Notes: generated by a model not told the origin, from the sequence alone. A stretch of 44,290 nt of DNA from JAWKHR01 sp041394725 (GCA_041394725.1 JAWKHR010000049.1:1-44290); one strand, 5' to 3'. Shown: positions 1 to 8,675, numbered from the stretch's first letter. A program made the numbers and translations.

Positions 1-1
1 C

Positions 2-289
2 GACGTTGCCCCATCCTGCACGGTGCTGCGCGGAGACGCGCTCGTCCACCTGCGCCGCCCGCCCCCGGGGCCCGCCTTCGACCTCGTTTTCCTCGACCCG
101 CCCTACGACGATCCCGCCCTGCCAGACGCCCTCGCGTTCGCCGCGGCGCAGCTGGCCCCCGGCGGCCGCCTCGTGCTGGAACACGCCCGGCGCCGGCAGG
201 TGCCGGACGCGGCGGGCGGCCTGCGGCGGTTTCGGCTGCTCGAAGCCGGCGACAGCGCGTTATCCTTCTATGCGGTGCCGGCCTCATGA
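2..289 (+). CDS. rsmD: 16S rRNA (guanine966-N2)-methyltransferase RsmD, C-terminal part
   Basis: The open frame runs in from the left edge, so the N-terminal SAM-binding half is missing. The visible part has the VFLDPPYDD segment, which is the (D/N)PPY catalytic motif of N2-guanine/N6-adenine methyltransferases, followed by an APGGRLVLEH strand and a short SALSFYAV end typical of RsmD. RsmD methylates G966 of 16S rRNA in the 30S subunit. The stop codon overlaps the start of coaD in an ATGA; rsmD-coaD is a very common pair in bacteria, which supports the call. Family membership is secure; the exact N terminus lies outside the window. Confidence 0.88.
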   Translation, partial: DVAPSCTVLRGDALVHLRRPPPGPAFDLVFLDPPYDDPALPDALAFAAAQLAPGGRLVLEHARRRQVPDAAGGLRRFRLLEAGDSALSFYAVPAS

Positions 290-795
290 CCTCCACTGAC
301 CGCCTCGCCATCTTCCCCGGAACCTTCGATCCGCTGACCCTCGGCCACGTGGACGTCATCCGCCGCAGCGCGCGTCTGTTCGACCGCGTGACCGTGGCCG
401 TGCTCGTCAACCGCGAGAAGCAGCCGATGTTCAGCGTGGAGGACCGCCTCCGCGCGATCCGGGCGTCGGTGGCCGGCCTGGCGACCGTGGACGTGGACGC
501 CTTCGAGGGACTCCTCGTCGACTACGCCCGCCGACGGGGCGCCACGGCCATCGTGCGCGGCATCCGCGGCGTGTCGGACTTCGACTACGAGTGGCAGATG
601 GCGCTCATGAACCGTCACCTGGATGCCGATATCGAAACCGTGTTCCTGATGCCGGCCGAGCAGTTCACCTACGTCAGCTCTCGGTTCGTGCGCGACATCA
701 TCGCGCTCGGCGGACCGCTCGAGGGCCTGGTGCCCGCGCCCGTGCTCGACCTGATCGCGGCGCGCCGCCGCGGCCCGACCCGGCGGGACGCATGA
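286..795 (+). CDS. coaD: Phosphopantetheine adenylyltransferase CoaD
   Basis: Cytosolic enzyme of the fourth step of coenzyme A synthesis: it transfers AMP from ATP to 4'-phosphopantetheine to give dephospho-CoA. The 169-residue product has the usual length. Visible motifs are FPGTFDPLTLGH near residue 10 (the nucleotidyltransferase TxGH signature), RGIRGVSDFDYE near residue 88 and YVSSRFVRDI near residue 127 (the second ATP-binding signature). The start overlaps the rsmD stop by four bases and the stop overlaps the next start by four, so the three genes are probably translationally coupled. Confidence 0.97.
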   Translation: MTSTDRLAIFPGTFDPLTLGHVDVIRRSARLFDRVTVAVLVNREKQPMFSVEDRLRAIRASVAGLATVDVDAFEGLLVDYARRRGATAIVRGIRGVSDFDYEWQMALMNRHLDADIETVFLMPAEQFTYVSSRFVRDIIALGGPLEGLVPAPVLDLIAARRRGPTRRDA

Positions 796-2006
796 CGACG
801 CGCCCGGTGCGCCTCGCCGAGCGGATGGCGCACTTCGGCCTGTCGCCCACGATGCGCGGCACGATGGAGGCCGAGCGCCTGCGTCGCGCCGGCGCGGACG
901 TCGTCGACCTCGGCGCGGGAGAACCGGATTTCCCGACGCCGCCGCACGTCGAGGCCGCGGCGCACGCAGCGCTCGACGCGCACTTCACGAAGTACACGGC
1001 GAATCCCGGGATGCTGGACCTGCGCGAGGCCGTCGCCGCGCGCTACCGCCAGGACTATGGCGTCGCGTACGCCGCCGAGGAGGTCATCATCACCGCGGGC
1101 GGCAAGCAGGCGCTGCACCACGCCGCCCACGCGCTCGACGGCCCCGGCGACGAGGTCGTCCTGCACGCGCCGTGGTGGCCGACGCTGGCCGAGCAGGTGA
1201 AGCTGGCCGGTGCCACGCCCGTCGTCGTGCGCACGCACCCGGACGACGGGTTCGCCATCCGCGCGGCGGACCTCGTCGCGAAGGTCACGCCCCGCACCCG
1301 CGCCGTCATCGTCAACTCGCCCTGCAACCCGACCGGCGCGCTGATGAGCGAAGCCGAGGCGCGTCACCTGGGCGAGGCCCTGGCCGGCCGCGACGTCTGG
1401 GTGGTCATCGACCTCTGTTACGAGCGCCTCGTCTACGACGACGTGCCGCACAACCTGCCGAAGATCCTGGGCGACGCGATGCGCGACCGGCTGGTGCTGT
1501 GCGGGTCGATGTCCAAGGCCTACGCGATGACCGGCTGGCGCTGTGGCTGGATGATCGCGCCGCCCGACGTCGTCAAGGCGGCCAGCGCGCTCCAGAGCCA
1601 CGAGACGTCGAACGTCAACTCGATCACGCAGAAGGCCGCCGTCGCGGCGCTGGCCGGGCCGCAGCAGTGCGTGGCGGACATGCTGGCGGAGTACAAGGTC
1701 CGCCGCGACCAGTTCCGCGAGTGGCTCGCCGAGGAGCCGCGCATCGGCACGTTCGTGCCGCGCGGTGCGTTCTACCTGTTCGTGGACATCGGCGACTTCC
1801 TGTCGCCCGACGGCCTGCGCACGTCGCTCGAGTTCGCCGACGCGCTGCTCCAGGAGGAACACGTGGTGGCGACGGCCGGGGAGGCGTTCGACGCGCCCGG
1901 CTTCCTGCGCCTCTCCTACGCCACCTCGCTCGACCGGCTGCGCGAGGGTGCCACGCGCCTCATCCGCTTCGCGCGGGCGCACGCGCCGCACGGGACCCGG
2001 GCCTGA
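792..2006 (+). CDS. Class I/II PLP-dependent aminotransferase (aspartate aminotransferase family)
   Basis: A 404-residue aminotransferase of fold type I. Recognisable elements are GAGEPDFPTP at about 41-50, the SPCNPTG segment at about 176-182, D207 and Y210 that contact the PLP ring, and the Schiff-base lysine K242 within SMSKAYAMTGWRCGW, with the conserved WRCGW following. It most resembles AspC/AspB-type enzymes that exchange amino groups between aspartate or another amino acid and 2-oxoglutarate; the substrate cannot be fixed from sequence. The ATG at 792 is chosen because it overlaps the coaD stop in ATGA; a longer frame upstream only runs antiparallel to coaD codon use and is not needed. 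Confidence 0.93.
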   Translation: MTTRPVRLAERMAHFGLSPTMRGTMEAERLRRAGADVVDLGAGEPDFPTPPHVEAAAHAALDAHFTKYTANPGMLDLREAVAARYRQDYGVAYAAEEVIITAGGKQALHHAAHALDGPGDEVVLHAPWWPTLAEQVKLAGATPVVVRTHPDDGFAIRAADLVAKVTPRTRAVIVNSPCNPTGALMSEAEARHLGEALAGRDVWVVIDLCYERLVYDDVPHNLPKILGDAMRDRLVLCGSMSKAYAMTGWRCGWMIAPPDVVKAASALQSHETSNVNSITQKAAVAALAGPQQCVADMLAEYKVRRDQFREWLAEEPRIGTFVPRGAFYLFVDIGDFLSPDGLRTSLEFADALLQEEHVVATAGEAFDAPGFLRLSYATSLDRLREGATRLIRFARAHAPHGTRA

Positions 2007-2020
2007 CGCGGGGAGCGCCC

Positions 2021-3421
2021 GTGTCAGCCCTGCCCCGGGACATCATCGATCGACTCCGCGACATCGTCGGCCCGGCCCACGTCTTCGACGACGAGGCGCG
2101 ACGGATCGCGTACGGCACGGACGGGACGAAGCAGGGACACCCGGCCGACGTGGTCGCGCTGCCCGCGTCGACCGCCGAGGTGGCGGCGGTCGCGCGACTC
2201 TGCGACGAGTCCGGCACGCCCCTCGTGCCGCGGGGCGCCGGCACCGGCTACACCGGCGGCGCCATCCCCACGCACGGCGGCGTCGTCCTGAGCCTCGAGC
2301 GGATGAACCGGATCCTCGACATCGACGAGGCGAGCCTCGTCGCCGTCGTCGAGCCGAACGTGGTGACCGGCGACCTGCAGGACGCGGTCGAGGCGCGCGG
2401 CCTGTTCTACCCGCCGGATCCCGCGAGCCTGCGCGAGTCGGTGATCGGCGGCAACGTGGCGGAGTGCGCGGGCGGACCGCGCGCGTTCAAGTACGGCGTG
2501 ACGCGGCAGTACGTGCTGGGCCTCGAGGCGGTACTCGCGACGGGCGAGGTCATCCGCACCGGCGGCCGCACGGTCAAGAACGTCGTGGGCTACGACCTCA
2601 CGCAGCTCATCGTCGGGTCCGAGGGGACGCTGGCGATCGTCACGCAGATCATCCTGCGCCTGATCCCGAAGCCGCCGGCCGCGGCGACGCTGCGCGCGAC
2701 GTTCCCGTCCATCGCGGCGGCGGCCGACACGGTCACGCGGCTGATCCGCGCGCGCGTGACGCCCGCGGCGCTCGAGATCGTGGACGGCGCCTGCCTCGCC
2801 GCGGTCACGCGCCACCTGGGCGGCGCCCGGCTGGCGCCCGACGGGACCGAGGCGCTGCTCCTGATCGAGGTGGACGGGCTGGCGGCGCAGGTCGCCGAGG
2901 AGTCGGCGCGGGTCGAGATCGCGTGCCGCGAAGGAGGCGCGACCGACCTGCTGCGCGCCGACGCGCCAGACGAGCGCGAGGCACTCTGGAGCGTGCGCCG
3001 CGCGCTGTCACCGGCGCTGAAGACGATCCGGCCGGTGAAGTTCAACCACGACGTCGTCGTGCCGAAGGGGCGGATTCCGGACCTGTTCGCGCTGGTCGCG
3101 CGCCTCGCGCGAGCGCACGGCGTGGACATCCCGTGCTTCGGCCATGCCGGCGACGGCAACATCCACGTGAACATCATGGTGGACGACACCGGCGACGCCA
3201 GGCGCCGCGCCGCGGCGGCCGAGGTCGCGCTGTTCGAGGGCGTCGTGGCGTTGGGTGGGTCGATCAGCGGCGAGCACGGCATCGGGACGAAGAAAGCGGC
3301 GTTCATCGGCCTCGAGCTGACGCCCGAGACCATCGCGACGATGCGGCGCGTGAAGGCCGCGTTCGATCCGAGGGGGATCCTGAACCCGGGGAAGATCTTC
3401 GGTGACGGCGGCGGGCAATGA
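2021..3421 (+). CDS. FAD-linked oxidase, glycolate/D-lactate dehydrogenase GlcD type
   Basis: A 466-residue flavoprotein of the VAO/PCMH family. The FAD-binding half shows PRGAGTGYTGG near residue 68, GGNVAECAGGPRAFKYG near residue 143 and a VGSEGTLAIVTQI segment near residue 200. The C-terminal FAD-oxidase domain has CFGHAGDGNIHVN and SGEHGIG, the metal/substrate region of GlcD and D-lactate dehydrogenases. It should oxidise a 2-hydroxy acid such as glycolate or D-lactate. GTG at 2021 is preferred since GGGGAG sits just upstream and it follows the aminotransferase stop by 14 bases. No GlcE or GlcF subunit follows, so it may act alone. Confidence 0.92.
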   Translation: MSALPRDIIDRLRDIVGPAHVFDDEARRIAYGTDGTKQGHPADVVALPASTAEVAAVARLCDESGTPLVPRGAGTGYTGGAIPTHGGVVLSLERMNRILDIDEASLVAVVEPNVVTGDLQDAVEARGLFYPPDPASLRESVIGGNVAECAGGPRAFKYGVTRQYVLGLEAVLATGEVIRTGGRTVKNVVGYDLTQLIVGSEGTLAIVTQIILRLIPKPPAAATLRATFPSIAAAADTVTRLIRARVTPAALEIVDGACLAAVTRHLGGARLAPDGTEALLLIEVDGLAAQVAEESARVEIACREGGATDLLRADAPDEREALWSVRRALSPALKTIRPVKFNHDVVVPKGRIPDLFALVARLARAHGVDIPCFGHAGDGNIHVNIMVDDTGDARRRAAAAEVALFEGVVALGGSISGEHGIGTKKAAFIGLELTPETIATMRRVKAAFDPRGILNPGKIFGDGGGQ

Positions 3422-3467
3422 TCGGCGAATCGGTCATCGACCCGGCCGCCAGGGAGTCGAGCATCGA

Positions 3468-4073
3468 ATGCGGCGTCTGATCGCCCTCGCGCTGGTCGCG
3501 ATCCTGTGGCCCGTCGCGGCGTCAGGCCGGCAGGATCGGCCGTCGCCGGTGATCGTGGTCCTCGAGACAGGGAAGGGGGCGATCGAGATCGAGGTGGACG
3601 TGGCCCGCGCGCCGGTGACGGCGGACAACTTCCTGCGGTACGTGGACGGCGGCTTCTACGACGGCGGGCGGTTCCATCGGACGGTCCGGCCTGACACGGA
3701 GACCGACACGGCCAACCCCATCCAGGTGATCCAGGCGAGCCGGGCGCGCGGGAGCGGGCGGCAGGGCTTTCCGCCCATCCCGCTCGAGCGGACCTCGACG
3801 ACGGGGCTGCGGCACGTGGACGGCGCGGTATCGATGGCGCGCGTCGCCGGCCGGCCCGATTCGGCGGGCAGCGATTTCTTCATCTGCATCGGCGACCAGC
3901 CGGCGCTCGACTTCGGCGGCGCGCGCAATGCGGACGGCCAGGGGTTCGCGGTCTTCGGCCGCGTCGTGAAGGGCATGGACGTCGTGCGCGCGATCCAGGC
4001 CGCGCCCGTCCGGCCGGGCACGCAGACCCTGGCCGAGCCGGTGGCGATCGCGCGGGCCGCGCGGAAGCGGTGA
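3468..4073 (+). CDS. Secreted peptidyl-prolyl cis-trans isomerase, cyclophilin type
   Basis: A 201-residue cyclophilin with an N-terminal signal peptide (two Arg, then a hydrophobic LIALALVAILWPVAA stretch), so it probably works in the periplasm on proline bonds of exported proteins. The core has VLETGKGAIEIEVD, the VTADNFLRYVDGGFYDG segment and FHRTV, with the end VFGRVVKGMDVVRAIQ typical of cyclophilins. A longer insert (about residues 75-105) replaces the usual tight GG-x-GxS loop. The ATG at 3468 is chosen for the AGGGAG site 12 bases upstream and because it begins the signal peptide. It ends four bases inside the possible GTG of the next frame. Confidence 0.9.
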   Translation: MRRLIALALVAILWPVAASGRQDRPSPVIVVLETGKGAIEIEVDVARAPVTADNFLRYVDGGFYDGGRFHRTVRPDTETDTANPIQVIQASRARGSGRQGFPPIPLERTSTTGLRHVDGAVSMARVAGRPDSAGSDFFICIGDQPALDFGGARNADGQGFAVFGRVVKGMDVVRAIQAAPVRPGTQTLAEPVAIARAARKR

Positions 4074-4087
4074 GGAGGCTGGTCGGG

Positions 4088-6550
4088 ATGACGCACGTGA
4101 GAGGCACTCTCCGAAGCCTGCGGCGATCCCCCGCCTACAGCGCGACCCTGGTCACGGTCGTCGCGATGGCCATCGCGCTCGGCGCGGCGACCTGCACCGT
4201 CGTTGAGAGCGCATTCCTTGGCGCGCTGCCGTTCGATCGTCCGGAAGCGCTTCACCTGGTCGGGGCCTCCCGGGTGCCGGGAGCGATGTGGCCCGGCATG
4301 CTGTCGGGCCGCGAGATCTCCGCCGTCCAGGCACAGCTGCCCGGCCTGCCGGGGACGGTCCTGATGGCGGGGCGGCCGGTGCTGGCGCGCGTGGGCGGCG
4401 TGGACCTGCGATCGGCCGCGGTCGACGCGCGGTTCCTCGACGTCGTCGGCGTGCGCCCGGCGCTCGGCGGCTTCGACCCCGGTGATTTCGACTGGGGGCC
4501 CGCGCTCAGGCCGCCGGAACTCGTGCCCGTGCTGATCACCGACGAGGCGTGGCGGACCCGGTTCGGCCGTGATCCCGACATCGTCGGCCGGGAGGTCGTG
4601 ATCATGGAGCGCGGCGAGCGTCGGACCGGCCTCCGCATCCGGGGCGTCCTGCCGCCTGACTTCGTCTTTCCCCTGGACGCCGGCGAGACGCGAGCGGACG
4701 TCATCGCGGCCAGCGGGATTCCAGGCGCGGCTGTCTGGCCTCGCATGGCGGCCCGACAGTTCCAGCTGCTCGTGCGAATCACTCCGCCACGATCCTTCGC
4801 CGAGGTGGCGGGTGCGCTCGAGCGCGCCCAGGCCACCCTGCTCGACGGCCGGCCGGCCGATCCTTCGCGCGTGGATCCCTCGGTTCCGTCCGCCGCGGCA
4901 TCCGCGTCATTCGACCTGCAGCCGATCGGACGGCTGTGGGGCGCCGACGAGCGCACGGCATTCCGGCCGTTGGTGGCGGCCGCCGCGCTGCTCCTGCTGC
5001 TCACCGCGGTGAACGTGACGGGGCTGGTCGCCGCGCGCACCATCGCGCGCCGGCCGGAACTCGCGATCCGGAGGGCCCTCGGCGCGTCGGCCCGCGATAT
5101 CGCCTGGCAACTGGCCGGCGAGATCGGGTTCCTGATGGCGATCGCCGCGCTCGCCGCCTGGTGGCTGGCGCGTCCGCTCGTCACCATCACGCTGGGCCTG
5201 CTGCCGGACTCCGTCACGCTGCTGCGGCAGCCGGCCGTGGACGCGCGGGCGCTGGCGGTGGCCATCGGACTCGGTGTTGCCGTGACGCTCATCGTCGCGG
5301 TCTGGCCCGCGGTGCTGGCCACGCGCACCGGCCGTCCGGCCCGGCTGGCGTCCGGAGCGTCGGCAGGCAGTCGCGCCGGACGACGGTCGGCGTTCCTGAT
5401 CGTCACGACACAGACGGCGTTCGGCTGCGTCCTGATCGTGGCTGGCGCGCTGACCGCGGTCAGCCTCTCCCGCGTTCGCGCCGCGGAGCTTGGTTTCCAC
5501 CGTGAAGACCTCGCGGTGGTCGAGGTCGAAGGACGGCGCTTCAGGGACTTCGCGGACGTCGCGGACCAGTTGCGCCGGGGCCTGGACGCGCTGCGCGAGA
5601 TGGACGGCGTGCGGGCCGTGGCCGCGGCGTCGGTCCGGCCGTTCGACGCCGGGTCCGTGCCCTTCACGACGGTCGCGCCCGAGGGCGTGACGGCGCGGCC
5701 CGAAGGCGTGGCGGAACGACGCGTTGACCGGGCGTTCTTCGACGTGGCCCGACTGTCCGTGCTGGAGGGGGCGTTGCCGACGGAAGGCGAGTGGCGCGAC
5801 GGCGCGCCGGTGGCGGTCGTGAGCCGGACCGCGGCGCGGTTGCTGTGGCCGGACCGCTCCGCGCTCGGGCAGGTGCTCACGCGCTTGCGGCCGGTGCCGG
5901 GCGCGTCCGATCCCCGGCGGATCGTGGCCGCCGTCGTCGGCGACGCGCGCTGGCAGGCCCTGGACGCCCCGCCGGTGGGCGACGTGTACCTGCCGGGCGT
6001 GATCCAGGCGACGACCGTGGGCATCGGCGCACTCGTGCAGACGACCGGGGACGCGTCCGACGTCGCCGCAAGGGCCGCGCGGGAGCTCACCGCGCGGGGA
6101 CTGACCGTCCGCCGGGCGGTCGCGCTCGAGGACGCGATGGCGTCTTCCACGCGTGCCCGTGTGCTGCCCGTCTGGTTGTTCGGCACGCTCGGCGCGTCGG
6201 CGCTCGCCATCGTCGCCGTCGGCGTCGTCGGGCTCGTCACGATGACGGCGGCGCAGCGGACGCGCGAACTGGTCATCCGGGTGGCGCTCGGCGCGACGTC
6301 CGGCGGCGTCACGCGACTGCTGGTGCGTGATCAGCTGGTGGCGGTCGGAGCGGGCCTGGCGGTGGGCCTGGTCGCGAGTGTGTGGACGGCGCGCTGGGTC
6401 GAGAGCCAGCTCTACGCGACCCGCGTCTACGACCTGACGATCTGGGCAGCCGCGGCCGGAGTGCTCGGGCTTGTGGCGGTGGCGGGGGCGACGCTGCCGG
6501 CCGTCCGGGCCGCGCGCGTGGATCCGGCGCGGCTGCTGAAGGCGGAGTAG
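4088..6550 (+). CDS. Orphan MacB/FtsX-type ABC permease (ADOP family)
   Basis: An 820-residue membrane protein with one TM helix near the N terminus, a periplasmic MacB-like core domain, two clusters of TM helices each carrying an FtsX segment (around residues 300-420, with LAIRRALGASARDI, and around 700-815, with LVIRVALGATSGGV). This duplicated architecture is that of the acidobacterial duplicated orphan permeases. No ATPase or membrane-fusion gene lies next to it, as is usual for the group; the substrate is unknown. ATG 4088 is chosen because GAGGAGG lies 9 bases upstream; a GTG at 4070 overlapping the cyclophilin gene would add six residues. Confidence 0.88.
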   Translation: MTHVRGTLRSLRRSPAYSATLVTVVAMAIALGAATCTVVESAFLGALPFDRPEALHLVGASRVPGAMWPGMLSGREISAVQAQLPGLPGTVLMAGRPVLARVGGVDLRSAAVDARFLDVVGVRPALGGFDPGDFDWGPALRPPELVPVLITDEAWRTRFGRDPDIVGREVVIMERGERRTGLRIRGVLPPDFVFPLDAGETRADVIAASGIPGAAVWPRMAARQFQLLVRITPPRSFAEVAGALERAQATLLDGRPADPSRVDPSVPSAAASASFDLQPIGRLWGADERTAFRPLVAAAALLLLLTAVNVTGLVAARTIARRPELAIRRALGASARDIAWQLAGEIGFLMAIAALAAWWLARPLVTITLGLLPDSVTLLRQPAVDARALAVAIGLGVAVTLIVAVWPAVLATRTGRPARLASGASAGSRAGRRSAFLIVTTQTAFGCVLIVAGALTAVSLSRVRAAELGFHREDLAVVEVEGRRFRDFADVADQLRRGLDALREMDGVRAVAAASVRPFDAGSVPFTTVAPEGVTARPEGVAERRVDRAFFDVARLSVLEGALPTEGEWRDGAPVAVVSRTAARLLWPDRSALGQVLTRLRPVPGASDPRRIVAAVVGDARWQALDAPPVGDVYLPGVIQATTVGIGALVQTTGDASDVAARAARELTARGLTVRRAVALEDAMASSTRARVLPVWLFGTLGASALAIVAVGVVGLVTMTAAQRTRELVIRVALGATSGGVTRLLVRDQLVAVGAGLAVGLVASVWTARWVESQLYATRVYDLTIWAAAAGVLGLVAVAGATLPAVRAARVDPARLLKAE

Positions 6551-6585
6551 GGCGAGCACCCTTCCCCCGGCCCGCCCTTCCGCGC

Positions 6586-6600
6586 TACCGTGATCCCATG
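6586..6600 (+). promoter_or_regulatory. Possible leaderless promoter -10 box of the CoA-binding protein gene
   Basis: TACCGT at 6586-6591 ends six bases before the ATG at 6598 and no Shine-Dalgarno sequence is present. With this spacing transcription would begin at or next to the start codon. No clear -35 is seen. Single weak box, so low confidence on its own. Confidence 0.35.
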
Positions 6601-6963
6601 GTCGTGGCCGTCATCGGCGCGTCGTCGCATCGTCACAAGTTCGGCAACAAGGCCCTGCGAGCCTTCCGGAACCAGGGGCATACGGTGATCCCGGTCAACC
6701 GGCACGAGGCCGAGGTGGAGGGCGAGCGCGCGTACCGGAGCGTGCTCGACTATCCCGGCGCCATCGACGAGGCCACGGTCTACGTCCCGCCGGATGAGGG
6801 GCTGTCGGTGGTGGAGGACATCGCGAAGAAGGGGATCCCGATCGTCTGGCTGAACCCCGGCGCCGACGGCGCCGCCGTGGTCCGGCGTGCCCGCGACCTG
6901 GGCCTGGACACCCGCGTCGCGTGTTCGATCCTCGCCCAGGGGGAATCGCCGGGGGACTACTAG
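6598..6963 (+). CDS. CoA-binding domain protein (YccU family)
   Basis: A 121-residue single-domain Rossmann protein. It begins VVAVIGASSHRHKFGN, has the VIPVNRHEAEVEG strand-turn and ends VACSILAQGESPGDY; these match the stand-alone CoA-binding domain also found in succinyl-CoA synthetase alpha subunits and in YccU. Its role is not established; proteins of this type are assumed to bind CoA or an acyl-CoA in the cytosol. It follows the permease by 47 bases and lacks a ribosome site (see the TAnnnT box before it). Confidence 0.85.
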   Translation: MVVAVIGASSHRHKFGNKALRAFRNQGHTVIPVNRHEAEVEGERAYRSVLDYPGAIDEATVYVPPDEGLSVVEDIAKKGIPIVWLNPGADGAAVVRRARDLGLDTRVACSILAQGESPGDY

Positions 6964-6975
6964 GGGGACGGGCTT

Positions 6976-7160
6976 GCGGAACTTCGAAGTTTGAAGTTCG
7001 AACTTGGAACCGTGGTGGTCGCCTTCGGCGACATCCGGTCTCTTCCTGCCCCTTCCTGCCTCCGGCGGGGTGGCCGGGCGGGCCGTCCGGGTGGATCCGG
7101 GAAGGTCGCCGGCGAAGCCGGCCACCACGGTTCGAAGTTCGCAGTTCGAACTTCAAAGTT
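6976..7160. repeat. Imperfect inverted repeat with low-GC ends, upstream of rho
   Basis: A left arm at about 6980-7040 and a right arm at about 7100-7158 are imperfect reverse complements: each has a GAAGTTCGAA-type word cluster outermost, then AACCGTGGTGG (left) against CCACCACGGTT (right), then GTCGCCTTCGGCGAC against GTCGCCGGCGAAGCC. The middle 60 bases are GC-rich. The outer words are much richer in A and T than the rest of the window. It contains no believable gene. It could be a small non-autonomous mobile element or an intergenic repeat family of this lineage. Confidence 0.7.
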
Positions 7161-7172
7161 TCTCGCGTGTGC

Positions 7173-7178
7173 TATACT
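7173..7178 (+). promoter_or_regulatory. -10 box of rho promoter
   Basis: TATACT matches the sigma-70 -10 consensus in five of six bases. Start would be near 7185, giving rho a leader of about 85 bases. No convincing -35 is seen at the right spacing; the region before it is the arm of the upstream inverted repeat. Confidence 0.5.
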
Positions 7179-7198
7179 CCTAACGTCCGTCCACAAAA

Positions 7199-7268
7199 GC
7201 GGCTGAATCCTCAGCCGCGGCACGTCTCAACCTCAGTCACAACCCAACTTTGACCAGTTCCAATCACC
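7199..7268 (+). promoter_or_regulatory. rho leader: perfect hairpin followed by C-rich, G-poor (rut-like) stretch
   Basis: GCGGCTGA at 7199-7206 pairs perfectly with TCAGCCGC at 7211-7218 across a four-base loop. From 7221 to the start codon (48 bases) I count 20 C and only 4 G, an abrupt change from the surrounding composition. Rho binds unstructured C-rich, G-poor RNA and rho genes are known to be autoregulated in other bacteria by termination in their leader, so this may be an autogenous control site. The function is inference. Confidence 0.5.
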
Positions 7269-8675
7269 ATGGCGAATCAATCCAAGCGCTCCTCGGGGCG
7301 GCAGCCTGCCGAACCGCCCGTCACTGACACCGACACCCAGGTGGAGGTCGCCGAGGCCGAAGAGGCCGCGACCAGTGAGCCGGCCCCCAAGGACGCCCCC
7401 CGCTCCGGCAAGCCCCAGACCCTCAACATCAACGACCTGAAGGACATGAGCATCCAGAAGCTCACCCAGGTCGCCAAGGACCTGAACGTCGCCGGCGCGA
7501 CGGGCATGCGCAAGCAGGACCTGATCTTCCAGATCCTCAAGGCGCAGACCGAGCTGAGCGGGTTCATGTTCTCGGAGGGCGTGCTCGAGGTGCTGCCCGA
7601 CGGGTTCGGGTTCCTCCGGGCGCCCGACTACAACTACCTGCCGGGGCCCGATGACATCTACGTGTCGCCCTCGCAGATCCGCAAGTTCGACCTGCAGACC
7701 GGCGACACGGTGTCGGGCCAGGTCCGGCCGCCCAAGGACGGCGAGCGCTACTTCGCGCTCATCAAGGTCGAGGCGGTCAACTTCGAGTCGCCCGACCAGG
7801 CGCGCAACAAGCTGTTCTTCGAGAACCTCACGCCGCTCTACCCGCAGGAGCGCCTGAAGCTCGAGACCAGCCCCGAGAACCTCTCGGGCCGGGTCATGGA
7901 CCTGATGACGCCGATCGGCAAGGGCCAGCGCGGCCTGATCGTCGCGCCGCCCCGCACGGGCAAGACGATGCTCCTGCAGTCGATCGCGCAGTCGATCACG
8001 ACCAACCACCCCGAGGTCTACCTCATCGTGCTGCTCATCGACGAGCGGCCCGAGGAGGTCACCGACATGCAGCGCTCGGTCCGGGGCGAGGTCATCTCGT
8101 CCACGTTCGACGAGCCGGCGCAGCGGCACGTCCAGGTGGCCGAGATGGTCATCGAGAAGGCGAAGCGCCTCGTCGAGCACAAGAAGGACGTCGTGATCCT
8201 GCTCGACTCGATCACGCGCCTCGCGCGCGCCTACAACACGGTCGCACCGCCCTCGGGCAAGGTGCTCTCGGGCGGCCTCGACTCGAACGCGCTCCAGAAG
8301 CCGAAGCGGTTCTTCGGCGCCGCCCGGAACATCGAGGAGGGCGGCTCGATCACGATCATGTCCACCGCGCTCATCGACACCGGGTCGCGCATGGACGACG
8401 TGATCTTCGAGGAGTTCAAGGGCACGGGCAACATGGAGATCCACCTCGACCGGAAGCTGGTGGACAAGCGCGTGTTCCCCGCGATCGACATCATCAAGAG
8501 CGGCACCCGCAAGGAGGAGCTGCTCATCCCGAAGGACGACCTCAACCGCATCTGGGTCCTCCGCAAGGTCCTCACGCCGCTGTCGCCCGTCGAGGCGATG
8601 GAGCTGCTCCTCGACAAGATGAGCAAGACCAAGAGCAACGCCGACTTCCTCGCGGCGATGCAGAAGATGGGGTAG
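7269..8675 (+). CDS. rho: Transcription termination factor Rho
   Basis: Hexameric RNA helicase that loads on C-rich nascent RNA and ends transcription. The 468-residue product has an acidic, low-complexity extension at residues 1-50, then the Rho N-terminal helical domain (about 52-95), the cold-shock-like RNA-binding domain with DGFGFLR at 111-117 and the RecA-type motor. Walker A is APPRTGKT at 226-233 and Walker B VVILLDS at 308-314; the R-loop/secondary site region KVLSGGLDSNAL follows. It is transcribed alone, from its own promoter, and ends in a GC-rich hairpin. Confidence 0.98.
   Translation: MANQSKRSSGRQPAEPPVTDTDTQVEVAEAEEAATSEPAPKDAPRSGKPQTLNINDLKDMSIQKLTQVAKDLNVAGATGMRKQDLIFQILKAQTELSGFMFSEGVLEVLPDGFGFLRAPDYNYLPGPDDIYVSPSQIRKFDLQTGDTVSGQVRPPKDGERYFALIKVEAVNFESPDQARNKLFFENLTPLYPQERLKLETSPENLSGRVMDLMTPIGKGQRGLIVAPPRTGKTMLLQSIAQSITTNHPEVYLIVLLIDERPEEVTDMQRSVRGEVISSTFDEPAQRHVQVAEMVIEKAKRLVEHKKDVVILLDSITRLARAYNTVAPPSGKVLSGGLDSNALQKPKRFFGAARNIEEGGSITIMSTALIDTGSRMDDVIFEEFKGTGNMEIHLDRKLVDKRVFPAIDIIKSGTRKEELLIPKDDLNRIWVLRKVLTPLSPVEAMELLLDKMSKTKSNADFLAAMQKMG

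Noticed and set aside
1172..2020. N-terminal extension of the FAD oxidase frame
   Set aside because: It is an out-of-frame reading of the aminotransferase gene; the oxidase starts with a normal ribosome site at 2021.
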